Shown piece after piece: positions 42,154 through 52,360 of a stretch of DNA of 64,000 nucleotides (within the stretch, counting starts at the first letter, position 1; the number at the start of each line of letters is the position of its first letter). The notes under the pieces are model-generated. The model did no database searches. It had not been told where the DNA came from and saw nothing but the letters and a program-made list of their open reading frames with translations. This DNA comes from Microvirga pudoricolor (GTDB taxonomy: Bacteria; Pseudomonadota; Alphaproteobacteria; Rhizobiales; Beijerinckiaceae): positions 372,001 to 436,000 of the forward strand of contig NZ_JAFEMB010000002.1 in assembly GCF_016892705.1 (NCBI RefSeq). The letters run 5' to 3'. The position numbers and the translations under genes are program-made.

Positions 42154-42507
42154 TCAACTGCCTCGGTAGGTCGAATAGCTCCAGGGCGAGACCAGCAGCG
42201 GGACGTGATAATGCCCGTTCGGCTCTGCGATGGAGAAGCGGATCGGCACGAGATCCAGGAAGGGCGGGTCGGCGGCGTCCGTGCCCAGGGAGCGGAAGTA
42301 TTCGCCCACATGGAAGACCAGCTCGTAGGACCCTGTGCGGAAGGTTTCGGCGGCCAGAAGCGGCGCGTCCGTCCGGCCGTCCACGTTGGTCTGCGTGGCG
42401 GCAACGGACCGACGATTCTCGCCTTCGATCATGAACAATTCGACGGTCACGCCGCTCGCGGGACGGCCGTGGGAGGTGTCGAGAACGTGGGTGGACAGGC
42501 GCCCCAT
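42154..42507 (-). CDS. uraH: 5-hydroxyisourate hydrolase
   Basis: A 117-residue transthyretin-related enzyme from the ATG at 42507, with AGGAGA just upstream. The signature elements are [14 protein letters not shown] at the start, the arginine-containing [12 protein letters not shown] and the C-terminal YRGS tetrapeptide, with [19 protein letters not shown] before it. It hydrolyses the unstable 5-hydroxyisourate produced by PuuD to OHCU. It is directly upstream of puuE-uraD (2 bp) and divergent from puuD across 176 bp, so one region may control the pathway. Confidence 0.94.
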   Translation of the reverse strand: MGRLSTHVLDTSHGRPASGVTVELFMIEGENRRSVAATQTNVDGRTDAPLLAAETFRTGSYELVFHVGEYFRSLGTDAADPPFLDLVPIRFSIAEPNGHYHVPLLVSPWSYSTYRGS

Positions 42508-42683
42508 GGAATCTCCTCGGATCTGAGGCGGCAAATGTCCCCGCCCCCGCCGGAGAGGTCAAGCGCCGCCGCCGGGCTCCGTCCTATGGGCAGGCTTCGC
42601 TGAAAAAGCAGGCAGCCGGACCTTTCGCAACGGGTCCGGGCATCCTAGTGTGCCGTCTTCCTGCCACGTTTGTCCCGAGTTGC

Positions 42684-43910
42684 ATGATCGACCCGCAGAT
42701 TTCCGAATGGATCGGCCAGATTGCCCGATGGGTTCACGTGATCACGGCGATCGCATGGATCGGCTCATCCTTCTACTTCATCCATCTGGATCTTTCGTTG
42801 AGAAAGCGGGACGGCCTCCCGGAAGGGGTGAGCGGCGAGGCCTGGCAGGTCCATGGCGGCGGCTTCTACAACATGCGCAAGTACATGGTGGCGCCGCCGG
42901 AACTGCCGAAGGAGCTGACCTGGTTCAAGTGGGAGAGCTACGCGACATGGCTCTCGGGCTTCTTCCTGCTGGTCTGGGTCTATTACCTGAACGCGGACCT
43001 CTACACGATCAGCCCGGCGATCCGGGCCCTCGCGCCGTGGCAGGCGGCCGCCATCGGCATCGGGGGCATCGGGTTGAGCTGGCTCGTCTACGAGGGCCTG
43101 TGCCGGACGCCGCTGGGCAAGAGCGACCTGGCGCTCGGGGCGGTGCTGTTCGTCTATATTCTCCTGGCGGCCTGGGCCTTCACGCATCTGTTCAACGGTC
43201 GCGCCGCCTTCCTCCATACAGGCGCGATGATCGCCAACTGGATGTCGGCCAGCGTGTTCGCCATCATCATCCCGAACCAGAAGAAGGTGGTCGCGACCCT
43301 GCTGGCGGGCGGCACGCCGGACCCACGGCTCGGCAAGGAGGCCAAGCTCCGATCGACCCACAACAACTACCTGACCCTGCCGGTCATCTTCCTGATGCTG
43401 TCGAACCACTACCCCCTGGCATGGTCCTCCCGCTACGCGGTCGCCATCGTGGGCCTCATTGTGATCGCGGGCGCGGTGATCCGGCATTTCTTCAACAGCC
43501 AGCACGCCGGCAAGGGCTCGCCCTTGTGGACCTGGGCCGTGGCGGCAATCTGCATCTGGCTGGCAGTGTGGCTCTCCATCCTGGGCAAGCCGGGCTACCA
43601 GAACAGCGCCGAGGCCCCGGCCGCCATCACGCCGCAGACCATGACGGCCTCCTTTGATGCCGCCGTGCTGGCGATCCAGTCCCGCTGCTCCATGTGCCAT
43701 GCCGCCGAGCCGGCCTGGGAGGGCATCCCGGTCGCGCCCAAGGGCGTGTTGCTCGACACGCCGGAAGAAATCGCCCGGCATGCGGGCGCCATCCGGGTCC
43801 AAAGCGTGCTGACCCACGCCATGCCGCCCAACAACATCACGGACATGACCCTGGACGAGCGCCGGGCCGTGGCCGCATGGCTCGCCCAACGGGACGCCGT
43901 TCTTCGCTGA
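42684..43910 (+). CDS. puuD: Membrane urate oxidase PuuD with C-terminal cytochrome c domain
   Basis: Encodes 408 residues from the ATG at 42684 (the frame opens 12 codons earlier without a better start). About eight membrane segments (IARWVHVITAIAWIGSSFYF, FFLLVWVYYLNADL and later ones) carry the DUF989/PuuD catalytic core with conserved histidines (WVHVIT, FIHLD, STHNNYLTLP). The C-terminal domain has a haem c site CSMCH near residue 344 and MPPNNITDMT as the axial region. PuuD oxidises urate to 5-hydroxyisourate, passing electrons to the respiratory chain. The gene is divergent from uraH and precedes the GlcG-like gene by 37 bp. Confidence 0.92.
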   Translation: MIDPQISEWIGQIARWVHVITAIAWIGSSFYFIHLDLSLRKRDGLPEGVSGEAWQVHGGGFYNMRKYMVAPPELPKELTWFKWESYATWLSGFFLLVWVYYLNADLYTISPAIRALAPWQAAAIGIGGIGLSWLVYEGLCRTPLGKSDLALGAVLFVYILLAAWAFTHLFNGRAAFLHTGAMIANWMSASVFAIIIPNQKKVVATLLAGGTPDPRLGKEAKLRSTHNNYLTLPVIFLMLSNHYPLAWSSRYAVAIVGLIVIAGAVIRHFFNSQHAGKGSPLWTWAVAAICIWLAVWLSILGKPGYQNSAEAPAAITPQTMTASFDAAVLAIQSRCSMCHAAEPAWEGIPVAPKGVLLDTPEEIARHAGAIRVQSVLTHAMPPNNITDMTLDERRAVAAWLAQRDAVLR

Positions 43911-43947
43911 TACTTCGTTTCATCCACAAGACTAAAGGAGGACCCCT

Positions 43948-44382
43948 ATGTCCGCGCTGACCCTCGACCACGCCCAGACCATCGTGACGGCCGCCCTGAA
44001 AACCGCCCGCGACAAGGGATTCAAGCCCCTGTCCGTGGTGGTCTACGACGACAGGGGCGCCCTGAAGGCTGCCGCCTCGGAGGATGGTACGAGCCTGAAA
44101 CGGGCCGAAATCGCCCTGGGCAAGGCCTATGGGGCGCTTTCCCTGGGGGTGGGCTCGCGCGCCATTCACAAGATGGCGACCGACCGGCCGTATTTCGTGG
44201 CGGCGGCCTCCCACGTGGTCGGCGGCCTGATGGTCCCAGTCCCGGGCGGGGTGCTGATCAAGGACACAGCCGGGGCGATCCTTGGAGCCGTAGGGATTTC
44301 GGGCGATACTTCGGACAATGACGAAGCGGCCGCGACTGCCGGGATCGAGGCCGCCGGATTGGTTTTCGATACGGGAGCCTAG
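43948..44382 (+). CDS. GlcG/HbpS family protein
   Basis: A 144-residue protein with AAAGGAGG ahead of the ATG. It starts MSALTLDHAQTIVTAALKTA and contains SVVVYDDRGALKAA, AEIALGKAYGAL and GGVLIKD, ending GISGDTSDNDEAAA, typical of the GlcG/HbpS fold. HbpS-type proteins bind haem, while GlcG lies in glycolate operons. Its place just after puuD suggests a role in urate metabolism or in protecting against its peroxide by-product, but this is inference. No signal peptide. Likely in the puuD transcript. Confidence 0.85.
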   Translation: MSALTLDHAQTIVTAALKTARDKGFKPLSVVVYDDRGALKAAASEDGTSLKRAEIALGKAYGALSLGVGSRAIHKMATDRPYFVAAASHVVGGLMVPVPGGVLIKDTAGAILGAVGISGDTSDNDEAAATAGIEAAGLVFDTGA

Positions 44383-44470
44383 CCTATTGGATAAGACCTA
44401 AACTGTCGCGGCTGCAACAATTGGACTGGACTCAGCGGCCGTTCTGGACAAGGAAGGAGACAAGATCACG

Positions 44471-44493
44471 CTCCCGGGGTACAACCACGGGAG
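44471..44493. other. Hairpin in the leader of the oligopeptide-binding protein gene
   Basis: CTCCCG-g-GGT-aca-ACC-a-CGGGAG folds into a nine-pair stem with one mismatch. It lies 43 bp before the ATG at 44536. It could be a 5' stabilising structure. No riboswitch family is recognised. Confidence 0.35.
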
Positions 44494-44535
44494 AGGATAC
44501 CCTCGCCAACAACCTCAATAAAGGGGACGAGCCAC

Positions 44536-46122
44536 ATGTCATCTTGGTTGAAACGTACCGCTCTCATGAGCGTCGCCACCATCGCCCTCATGGGCGCCGC
44601 CCAGGCGGAAGTGGTCTATAACCGCGCCAATTCCGGCGAGCCGGAAACCTTGGACACCCACAAGACCTCGACGGTCCAGGAATCCCACATCCTGCGCGAC
44701 CTCCTCGAAGGATTGGTCACCTACAACGCCAAGGGCGAGGCCGTTCCGGGCCAGGCCACGAAGTGGGAGATCAGCGACGATGGCAAGACCTACCGCTTCA
44801 CCCTGCGCGACGGCATCAAGTGGTCCAACGGCGACCCGGTGAAGGCGTCCGACTTCGTGTTCTCGTACCGCCGCATCATCGACCCGGCGACGGGCGCGAA
44901 ATACGCCAACATTCTCTACCCCATCAAGGGTGCGGAAGCGGCCAACAAGGGCCAGGGCAAGCTCGACGATCTCGGCGTCAAGGCCATCGACGACAAGACC
45001 CTCGAAATCACCCTCGAGCAGCCGACCCCCTATTTCGTCGAGCTCCTGACCCACCAGACCAGCCTGCCGGTTCATCCGGGCTCCGTCGAGAAGTTCGGCA
45101 AGGACTTCGTGAAGCCGGGCAACATGGTCTCCAACGGCGCCTACAAGCTCGCGGAGTTCACCCCGAACTCGCACATCAAGCTCGCCAAGAACGATCAGTA
45201 TTACGACGCCAAGAACGTCCAGATCGACACGGTGATGTACTACCCGACCTCAGATTTCGCCGCGATGGTGCGCCGCTACGAGGCGGGTGAACTCGACACC
45301 ACGGACGATCTACCGGCCGACCAGATGAAGTCGATCAAGCAGAAGTTCAAGGATCAGGTTCACCTCGGCCCCTGGCTCGGCACCTGGTACCTCGTGGTCA
45401 ACTCCTCCAAGGCTCCGTTCAGCGACGTGAAGGTGCGCCAGGCGCTCGCCATGGGCGTCGACCGCGAGTTCATCGCGGAGCAGATCTGGGGTGAGACCAT
45501 GCAGCCCGGCTATTCCTTCATGCCGCCGGGCCTCGGCAATGCGGGCGAGCCCGCCTATGCGGACTTCAAGGAAACCTCGCCGATCGACCGCGAGGAGAAG
45601 GCCAAGGCCCTCCTCAAGGAAGCAGGCTTCGGTCCGGGCAAGCCCCTGAAGGTCGAAATCCGCTACAACACGACCGACAACAACCGCAACACGGTTGTGG
45701 CGGTGGCCGAGCAGTGGAAGAACATCGGCGTCGAGACGTCCTTCATCAATACGGACGGCAAGACCCACTTCGCGCATCTGCGCGACGGCGGCGACTTCGA
45801 CGTCGCCCGCTACGGCTGGATTGCGGATTATTCCGATCCGAACGGCTTCCTGTTCCTGCTCAAGAGCGACAACAAGGGCTTCAACTACGGAAAGTACAAC
45901 AATCCGGAGTTCGACAAGCTTCTCGACGACGGCGCCAAGGAAATGGACCTGAAGAAGCGCGCCGACATCATGCAGAAAGCCGAGGCGATCCTGGCCAAGG
46001 ACATGCCCTGGATTCCGATCATGTACTACGGCAAGAGCCACCTGATCTCGCCCAAGATCAAGGGCTTCGAGCACAACACGCGCGGCGTCTACCCGACCCG
46101 GTTCCTGTCGAAGACGCAGTAA
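44536..46122 (+). CDS. oppA: Oligopeptide ABC transporter substrate-binding protein
   Basis: Encodes 528 residues. A signal peptide (KRTALMSVATIALMGAAQA) is followed by the SBP type 5 fold: VYNRANSGEPETLDTHKTST, FTLRDGIKWSNGDPVKA and DFVFSYRRIIDPATGAKYAN, ending in PWIPIMYYGKSHLISPKI. This is the periplasmic receptor of an oligopeptide/dipeptide importer. The exact ligand is unknown; being near urate genes does not prove a purine substrate. A strong hairpin follows 14 bp after the stop, before the permease genes, which is typical of binding proteins made in excess. Confidence 0.9.
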   Translation: MSSWLKRTALMSVATIALMGAAQAEVVYNRANSGEPETLDTHKTSTVQESHILRDLLEGLVTYNAKGEAVPGQATKWEISDDGKTYRFTLRDGIKWSNGDPVKASDFVFSYRRIIDPATGAKYANILYPIKGAEAANKGQGKLDDLGVKAIDDKTLEITLEQPTPYFVELLTHQTSLPVHPGSVEKFGKDFVKPGNMVSNGAYKLAEFTPNSHIKLAKNDQYYDAKNVQIDTVMYYPTSDFAAMVRRYEAGELDTTDDLPADQMKSIKQKFKDQVHLGPWLGTWYLVVNSSKAPFSDVKVRQALAMGVDREFIAEQIWGETMQPGYSFMPPGLGNAGEPAYADFKETSPIDREEKAKALLKEAGFGPGKPLKVEIRYNTTDNNRNTVVAVAEQWKNIGVETSFINTDGKTHFAHLRDGGDFDVARYGWIADYSDPNGFLFLLKSDNKGFNYGKYNNPEFDKLLDDGAKEMDLKKRADIMQKAEAILAKDMPWIPIMYYGKSHLISPKIKGFEHNTRGVYPTRFLSKTQ

Positions 46123-46136
46123 GCTCGCTTTGAGAC

Positions 46137-46175
46137 GAGGGATGGCCTGTCGCCGGGCCATCCCTCTTATTTTTA
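46137..46175 (+). terminator. Intercistronic terminator/attenuator between oppA and oppB
   Basis: Perfect 11-bp stem GAGGGATGGCC-tgtcgccg-GGCCATCCCTC followed by TTATTTTT. It lies within an otherwise continuous transport operon. Partial termination here would give more binding protein than permease. This is the best intrinsic terminator on the plus strand in this part of the window. Confidence 0.85.
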
Positions 46176-46209
46176 ACCGGCCGTTTGGCCGTCACGCGGA
46201 GAAGCCCTC

Positions 46210-47130
46210 ATGCTCTCCTTTATCGGGCGTCGCCTGCTATCGGCGATTCCGACGCTTTTCGTCATCATCACCATCTCGTTCTTCCTGATCCGGCTCGCGC
46301 CGGGCGGCCCGTTCGATCTCGAACGTCCGCTGGAGGCGAAGGTGATGGAGAACCTGAACCGGATCTACAAGCTCGACCGCTCGCTGTTCGAACAGTACCT
46401 GCTCTATCTCGGCGCGGTGGTGCGGGGCGATTTCGGCCCCTCCTTCATCATGCGCGACTTCTCCGTGCGCGAATTGTTCGCGCAAGGATTGCCGATCTCC
46501 ATCACGCTCGGGTCCCTCGCCATCGGCCTTGCCATCCTGGTCGGCGGCACGCTTGGCGTCACGGCGGCCCTGCGCCAGAACACGGTCGCGGACTACATCG
46601 TGACGGGCCTCGGCGCCATGGGCCTCACCATTCCCAATTTCGTCGTGGCGCCGATCTTCCAAATCGTCTTCGGCCTCACGCTGGCCTGGCTGCCGCTCTC
46701 GGGCTGGAACGGCGGCGCGCCGCGCAACCTCGTCCTGCCGGTGATCGTTCTGGCCCTGCCGCAGATCGCCGTGATCGCCCGCATGACCCGCGCGGCCATG
46801 ATCGAGAACCTGCGCTCCAACCATATCCGCACCCTGCGTTCGCTCGGCCTGCCGACCCGCGTCGTCGTCGGCCATGCGCTGCGCGGCGCGGCCCTGCCGG
46901 TCGTGTCCTATCTCGGGCCCGCCGCCGCCGCTCTCCTTACCGGTTCTGTCGTCGTCGAGACGATCTTCGGTCTGCCGGGCATCGGACGCTATTTCGTGGA
47001 AGGCGCCCTCAACCGTGACTACACCCTCGTCATGGGAACCGTCGTGGTGGTGGCCGTCTTCGTGCTTCTCTTCAACCTCGTGGTCGATATCCTCTACGCC
47101 CTGATCGATCCGCGCATTCGCTTCGATTGA
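46210..47130 (+). CDS. oppB: Oligopeptide ABC transporter permease OppB
   Basis: A 306-residue membrane protein with six membrane segments: FIGRRLLSAIPTLFVIITIS at the start, ITLGSLAIGLAILVGGTLG, VTGLGAMGLTIPNFVVAP and later ones. The coupling EAA-type loop is AMIENLRSNHIRTLRSLGLP, ending in the VVSYLGPAAAALLTG segment. It forms the import channel with OppC. RBS ahead of 46210 is CGCGGAG. The next gene starts 8 bp after its stop. Confidence 0.92.
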   Translation: MLSFIGRRLLSAIPTLFVIITISFFLIRLAPGGPFDLERPLEAKVMENLNRIYKLDRSLFEQYLLYLGAVVRGDFGPSFIMRDFSVRELFAQGLPISITLGSLAIGLAILVGGTLGVTAALRQNTVADYIVTGLGAMGLTIPNFVVAPIFQIVFGLTLAWLPLSGWNGGAPRNLVLPVIVLALPQIAVIARMTRAAMIENLRSNHIRTLRSLGLPTRVVVGHALRGAALPVVSYLGPAAAALLTGSVVVETIFGLPGIGRYFVEGALNRDYTLVMGTVVVVAVFVLLFNLVVDILYALIDPRIRFD

Positions 47131-47137
47131 GGTCGCC

Positions 47138-48274
47138 ATGGCCGAAGGCGCCGTTCTCCCCGTCGAGACCCTGAAGGACACCGTCGTCGGACGCTCCCTC
47201 TGGGTCGAAGCCCGCTCCCGCCTGCTGCGCAACAAGGCCGCCGTGGTCAGCATCGGGCTCCTGCTCTTCATCGCCATCGCCTGCATCTTCGGACCGTTCG
47301 TGACGGGACATCCGTTCGACCGGGTCTATCCGGATTACGTGCGCGTGCCCGCGAGCCTTGAGTCCTACCCGAAGGCCGACCAGGTCGAGCCGCAGATCGA
47401 ACGCATCGGATCCCGCGTTCGCGGCAAGCCGGAAAACATCACCGTCACCGGCGACACCGTGCGGGTGACGCTGGTAGGCCAGCGGCCCATCGACGAGCGC
47501 CTCCTCGCCTATTTCGAGCGCTCGGACCTGTTCCAGGCCGCCAAGGTCGTGGAGCGGGCCGATGAGGGCCGCAGGCTCGTCGTCGACGTGCCCCTGAAGA
47601 AGCAGTATTTCTTCTTCGGCACGGACACCAACGGCCGCGACCTGCTCACCCGCACCATGAAGGCGGGCCAGATCTCGCTTGCCATCGGGTTGCTCGCCAC
47701 CTTCGTGGCCATCCTCATCGGCGTCGTGTACGGCGCGACCTCCGGCTACATGGGCGGCAAGGTCGACCTCGTCATGATGCGCATCGTGGACGTGCTCTAC
47801 TCGCTGCCGTTCATTTTCTTCGTGATCATGCTGGTGGTGTTTTTCGGGCGCAATTTCGTGCTCATGTTCATCGCGGTCGGCGCCGTGGAATGGCTCGACA
47901 TGGCCAGGATCGTGCGCGGCCAGACCCTGTCCATCAAGCGGCAGGAATATGTGCAGGCCGCCGAGGCGCTGGGCGTCGAGACGCGGGGCATCATCCGCCG
48001 CCACGTGATCCCCAACACGCTCGGCCCCGTCGTGGTCTACATGACCCTGCTCGTGCCGAAGGTGATCCTCCTGGAGAGCTTCCTGTCGTTCTTGGGGCTA
48101 GGCGTGCAGGAGCCCAACACCAGTCTCGGCGTGCTGATCTCGGAGGGCGCCAAGAACATCCAGGGCGCGCCGTGGATGCTCATCTATCCGTCCATCACGC
48201 TGGTGACGATCCTGTTCTGCCTGAACTTCATCGGCGACGGCCTGCGCGACGCCCTCGATCCGAAGGACCGCTAG
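47138..48274 (+). CDS. oppC: Oligopeptide ABC transporter permease OppC with periplasmic insert
   Basis: Encodes 378 residues, longer than the usual 300. The first membrane segment (about residues 32-52, AAVVSIGLLLFIAIACIFG) is followed by a large periplasmic loop of about 110 residues (52-165). It contains strand-like segments (NITVTGDTVRVTLVG, RRLVVDVPLKKQYFFFG) not present in E. coli OppC. FGTDTNGRDLLTR then leads to five more segments and the EAA loop (EYVQAAEALGVETRGIIRRH). The insert could contact OppA. The gene is 8 bp after oppB and 1 bp before the ATPase gene. Confidence 0.9.
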   Translation: MAEGAVLPVETLKDTVVGRSLWVEARSRLLRNKAAVVSIGLLLFIAIACIFGPFVTGHPFDRVYPDYVRVPASLESYPKADQVEPQIERIGSRVRGKPENITVTGDTVRVTLVGQRPIDERLLAYFERSDLFQAAKVVERADEGRRLVVDVPLKKQYFFFGTDTNGRDLLTRTMKAGQISLAIGLLATFVAILIGVVYGATSGYMGGKVDLVMMRIVDVLYSLPFIFFVIMLVVFFGRNFVLMFIAVGAVEWLDMARIVRGQTLSIKRQEYVQAAEALGVETRGIIRRHVIPNTLGPVVVYMTLLVPKVILLESFLSFLGLGVQEPNTSLGVLISEGAKNIQGAPWMLIYPSITLVTILFCLNFIGDGLRDALDPKDR

Positions 48275-48275
48275 C

Positions 48276-49916
<1,641 letters not shown>

Positions 49917-49952
49917 GGAACAAGCCGCCCGGACGTGGATTGATTCCGCGTC

Positions 49953-51530
49953 ATGGCAAAGCTCGCGACCTATCGCGCCAAGCGCGACTTCACCAAGACC
50001 TCGGAGCCGAAGGGTACAGCGCCCCGCCGGTCCGGGGCATCGTTCGTGGTGCAGAAGCACGACGCCTCCCGCCTGCATTACGATTTCCGGCTCGAGCTGG
50101 ACGGCGTGCTCAAAAGCTGGGCCGTCGCCAAAGGCCCTAGCCTCGTGCCCGGCGACAAGCGCCTCGCGGTCGAGGTCGAGGACCACCCGGTTTCCTACGG
50201 CGACTTCGAGGGCACGATTCCCGAAGGCCAGTATGGCGGAGGAACGGTCCTGCTCTGGGACCGGGGCACCTGGGAACCGGAGGGCGACCCGGCCGAGGGG
50301 CTGGAGAAGGGCCGCCTCACTTTCTCGCTCTCCGGCGAGAAGCTGAAGGGCGTTTGGCATCTCGTGCGCATGAAGCCGCGCCCCCGCGAGAAGCAGCCGT
50401 CATGGCTTCTGATCAAATCCGAGGACCGGTATGCCCGAAGCGCGGACAATCCCGACATCCTCGAGGAGGCACCCCTGTCGGTGAAAACCGGCCGGGATCT
50501 CGACGGCATCCGGGGCACGCCGAAGACGGCAGCCAAGACCCCTGCGCGGAAATCCGCCGCGAAGGTCGCGTCGAGAAAGTCCCCTCCGGAACCTGCGGCG
50601 AATAAGGCTCCAACGAAGCCCGCTGTGAAGGCCCCCCCTTCCGTGGACGTGGCCGGCATCGCCCTCACCCATCCGGACCGGGTTCTATGGGAGGATCAAG
50701 GCCTCACGAAGCGGGATCTGGCCGAGTTCTATGTGAGCATCGCCGATTGGCTTCTGCCTCACGTCATCAACCGCCCGCTCACCCTGGTGCGCTGCCCGTC
50801 TGGGACGGGCAAATCCTGTTTCGTGCAGCGTCATTCCTGGGCTGGGCTATCGGACGCGATCCAGCGCAAGACGTTCAAGACCGGGGGCGAGACGGAAGAG
50901 GTTCTCCATGTGAAGGATATCCAGGGGATCGTTGCCTTGGTCCAGGCGGGCGTTCTGGAAATGCATGTGTGGGGATCGAAGGCCGACGACATCGACCGGC
51001 CCGACCGTCTGATCTTCGACTTGGATCCCGGCGAGGGGGTCGGCTGGACGCAGGTGGTCCAAGCTGCCCTGAGCGTGCGCGAGCGCTTGCGGTCCCTGGG
51101 CCTGGAGAGCTTCGTGAAGGTGACGGGCGGCAAAGGCCTTCATGTGATCGTGCCGCTGACGCCCAAGGCCCCATGGAAGGACGCCCTCGACTTCACCCGC
51201 ACGCTTGCGGAAGCCATGGCGGCGGACGAGCCCGATCGCTACACGACCACCTCGGTCAAAGCGGAGCGCGAAGGCCGGATCTTCATCGACTACCTGCGCA
51301 ACAATCGGGAGGCCTCCGCTGTGGGAGCCTATTCGACGCGGGCCCGCGAGGGAGCGCCCGTGTCGGTGCCGGTCGGCTGGGACGAGTTGACGGACCGGCT
51401 GAAACCCAACGGCTTCACGGTCCGAAATCTGGACCGGCGTTTAAAGGTTCTGCGCAGCGACCCGTGGGCGGATCTGGAAAGGGTCGAACAGGTGCTGCCG
51501 AAACCGACAAGGCGGGCTGGGAGCCGATAG
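49953..51530 (+). CDS. LigD-like protein with phosphoesterase and polymerase domains but no ligase domain
   Basis: Encodes 525 residues. The N-terminal 3'-phosphoesterase domain (about 28-175) has catalytic His36, His42 and Asp44 (KHDASRLHYDFRLE) and His78 (VEDHPVSYGDF), followed by GTIPEGQYGGGTV. The C-terminal primase-polymerase domain (about 240-515) has Asp356 and Asp358 (IFDLDPGEG) and Asp446 (IFIDYLRNN), and begins with LTHPDRVLWEDQGLTK. Between them, about residues 185-235 are an Ala/Lys/Pro-rich linker where full-length LigD has the ATP-dependent ligase domain (about 300 residues). No Ku gene is nearby. The frame is intact, so this is an architecture, not a pseudogene. Confidence 0.9.
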   Translation: MAKLATYRAKRDFTKTSEPKGTAPRRSGASFVVQKHDASRLHYDFRLELDGVLKSWAVAKGPSLVPGDKRLAVEVEDHPVSYGDFEGTIPEGQYGGGTVLLWDRGTWEPEGDPAEGLEKGRLTFSLSGEKLKGVWHLVRMKPRPREKQPSWLLIKSEDRYARSADNPDILEEAPLSVKTGRDLDGIRGTPKTAAKTPARKSAAKVASRKSPPEPAANKAPTKPAVKAPPSVDVAGIALTHPDRVLWEDQGLTKRDLAEFYVSIADWLLPHVINRPLTLVRCPSGTGKSCFVQRHSWAGLSDAIQRKTFKTGGETEEVLHVKDIQGIVALVQAGVLEMHVWGSKADDIDRPDRLIFDLDPGEGVGWTQVVQAALSVRERLRSLGLESFVKVTGGKGLHVIVPLTPKAPWKDALDFTRTLAEAMAADEPDRYTTTSVKAEREGRIFIDYLRNNREASAVGAYSTRAREGAPVSVPVGWDELTDRLKPNGFTVRNLDRRLKVLRSDPWADLERVEQVLPKPTRRAGSR

Positions 51531-51606
51531 GGCTTGGGGACGGGGTCCTGTGAGGGAACGCGGGACCCAGGCTTCCGGCGGGTTCACGCAGCCCGAGACA
51601 TCCGCT

Positions 51607-52242
51607 CTAGAACACTGGCGCCTGAATGCCTTCTGCTTCGAGAGCGGCCTGGACGGCCGGCCGCGTCAGGACGCGGTCGGCAAGCGCCTTGAGATTGGGC
51701 ACCTCCCGGGCCGGACGCGGCATGAAGCGGCTCCAGCGCATCAGCATGAACAGGAACGGATCCGCGGCCGAATAGGTATCGCCGAGAAGCCACGGCTTTT
51801 CCCCAAGCTGTCCGGAAATGAGGTCGAACATGCGGTCGAGGCGTTCGCCGGCCTTCCGCTTCACGCTCGGCACCGCGCTGTCGTCGTCGGCATGCTGGTC
51901 CGGATAGAACCATGCCCGGAACTCCGCCTGCGGGGTGTTCGACAGGTGGATCATCCACTTGTAGAACTCCGCTCTTTGCGGGCTGCCCACCGTCGGCGCG
52001 AGCCCCGCTTCCGGAAACTTGTCGATGAGATGGAGCACGATGGCAGCGGTCTCAAACAGAACGAGATCGCCATCGACGAGCACCGGTATGCGACCGTTCG
52101 GGTTGAGCCGCCGGTATTCCTCGCTGTGCTGCTGGTCCTTCGCCCGATCCACATAGCGAAGCTCGAAATCCGCACCGATCTCCCGCAGGATGATGTGAGG
52201 GAGAAGGCTTGCATTGCCGGGATGATAATAGAGCGACAGCAT
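51607..52242 (-). CDS. Glutathione S-transferase
   Basis: A 211-residue GST. The N-terminal thioredoxin fold starts MLSLYYHPGNASLLPHIIL and holds the cis-proline GRIPVLVDGD and FETAAIVLHLID. The C-terminal helical domain includes PWLLGDTYSAADPFLFMLMR. The active-site residue could be a serine in the NASLL loop, as in zeta/beta-like classes. Cytoplasmic detoxification or redox role is inferred. It converges with the LigD-like gene and diverges from the PPK2 gene. Confidence 0.9.
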   Translation of the reverse strand: MLSLYYHPGNASLLPHIILREIGADFELRYVDRAKDQQHSEEYRRLNPNGRIPVLVDGDLVLFETAAIVLHLIDKFPEAGLAPTVGSPQRAEFYKWMIHLSNTPQAEFRAWFYPDQHADDDSAVPSVKRKAGERLDRMFDLISGQLGEKPWLLGDTYSAADPFLFMLMRWSRFMPRPAREVPNLKALADRVLTRPAVQAALEAEGIQAPVF

Positions 52243-52360
52243 GGGAATCCTCGGATTTCAGCCGCTCGTAAGCCAGGACAGGCGCCCCTGTAAAGCTTGA
52301 CCGGGTCTCCCCTTTCGTCGAAGCGGCCCTATTGTTCTGCTCCTGACCGGAGGGCACCGC

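Noticed and set aside
44383-44535. Possible riboswitch in the leader of the oligopeptide-binding protein gene.
   Set aside because: Only one short hairpin is present. I cannot match a known riboswitch consensus.
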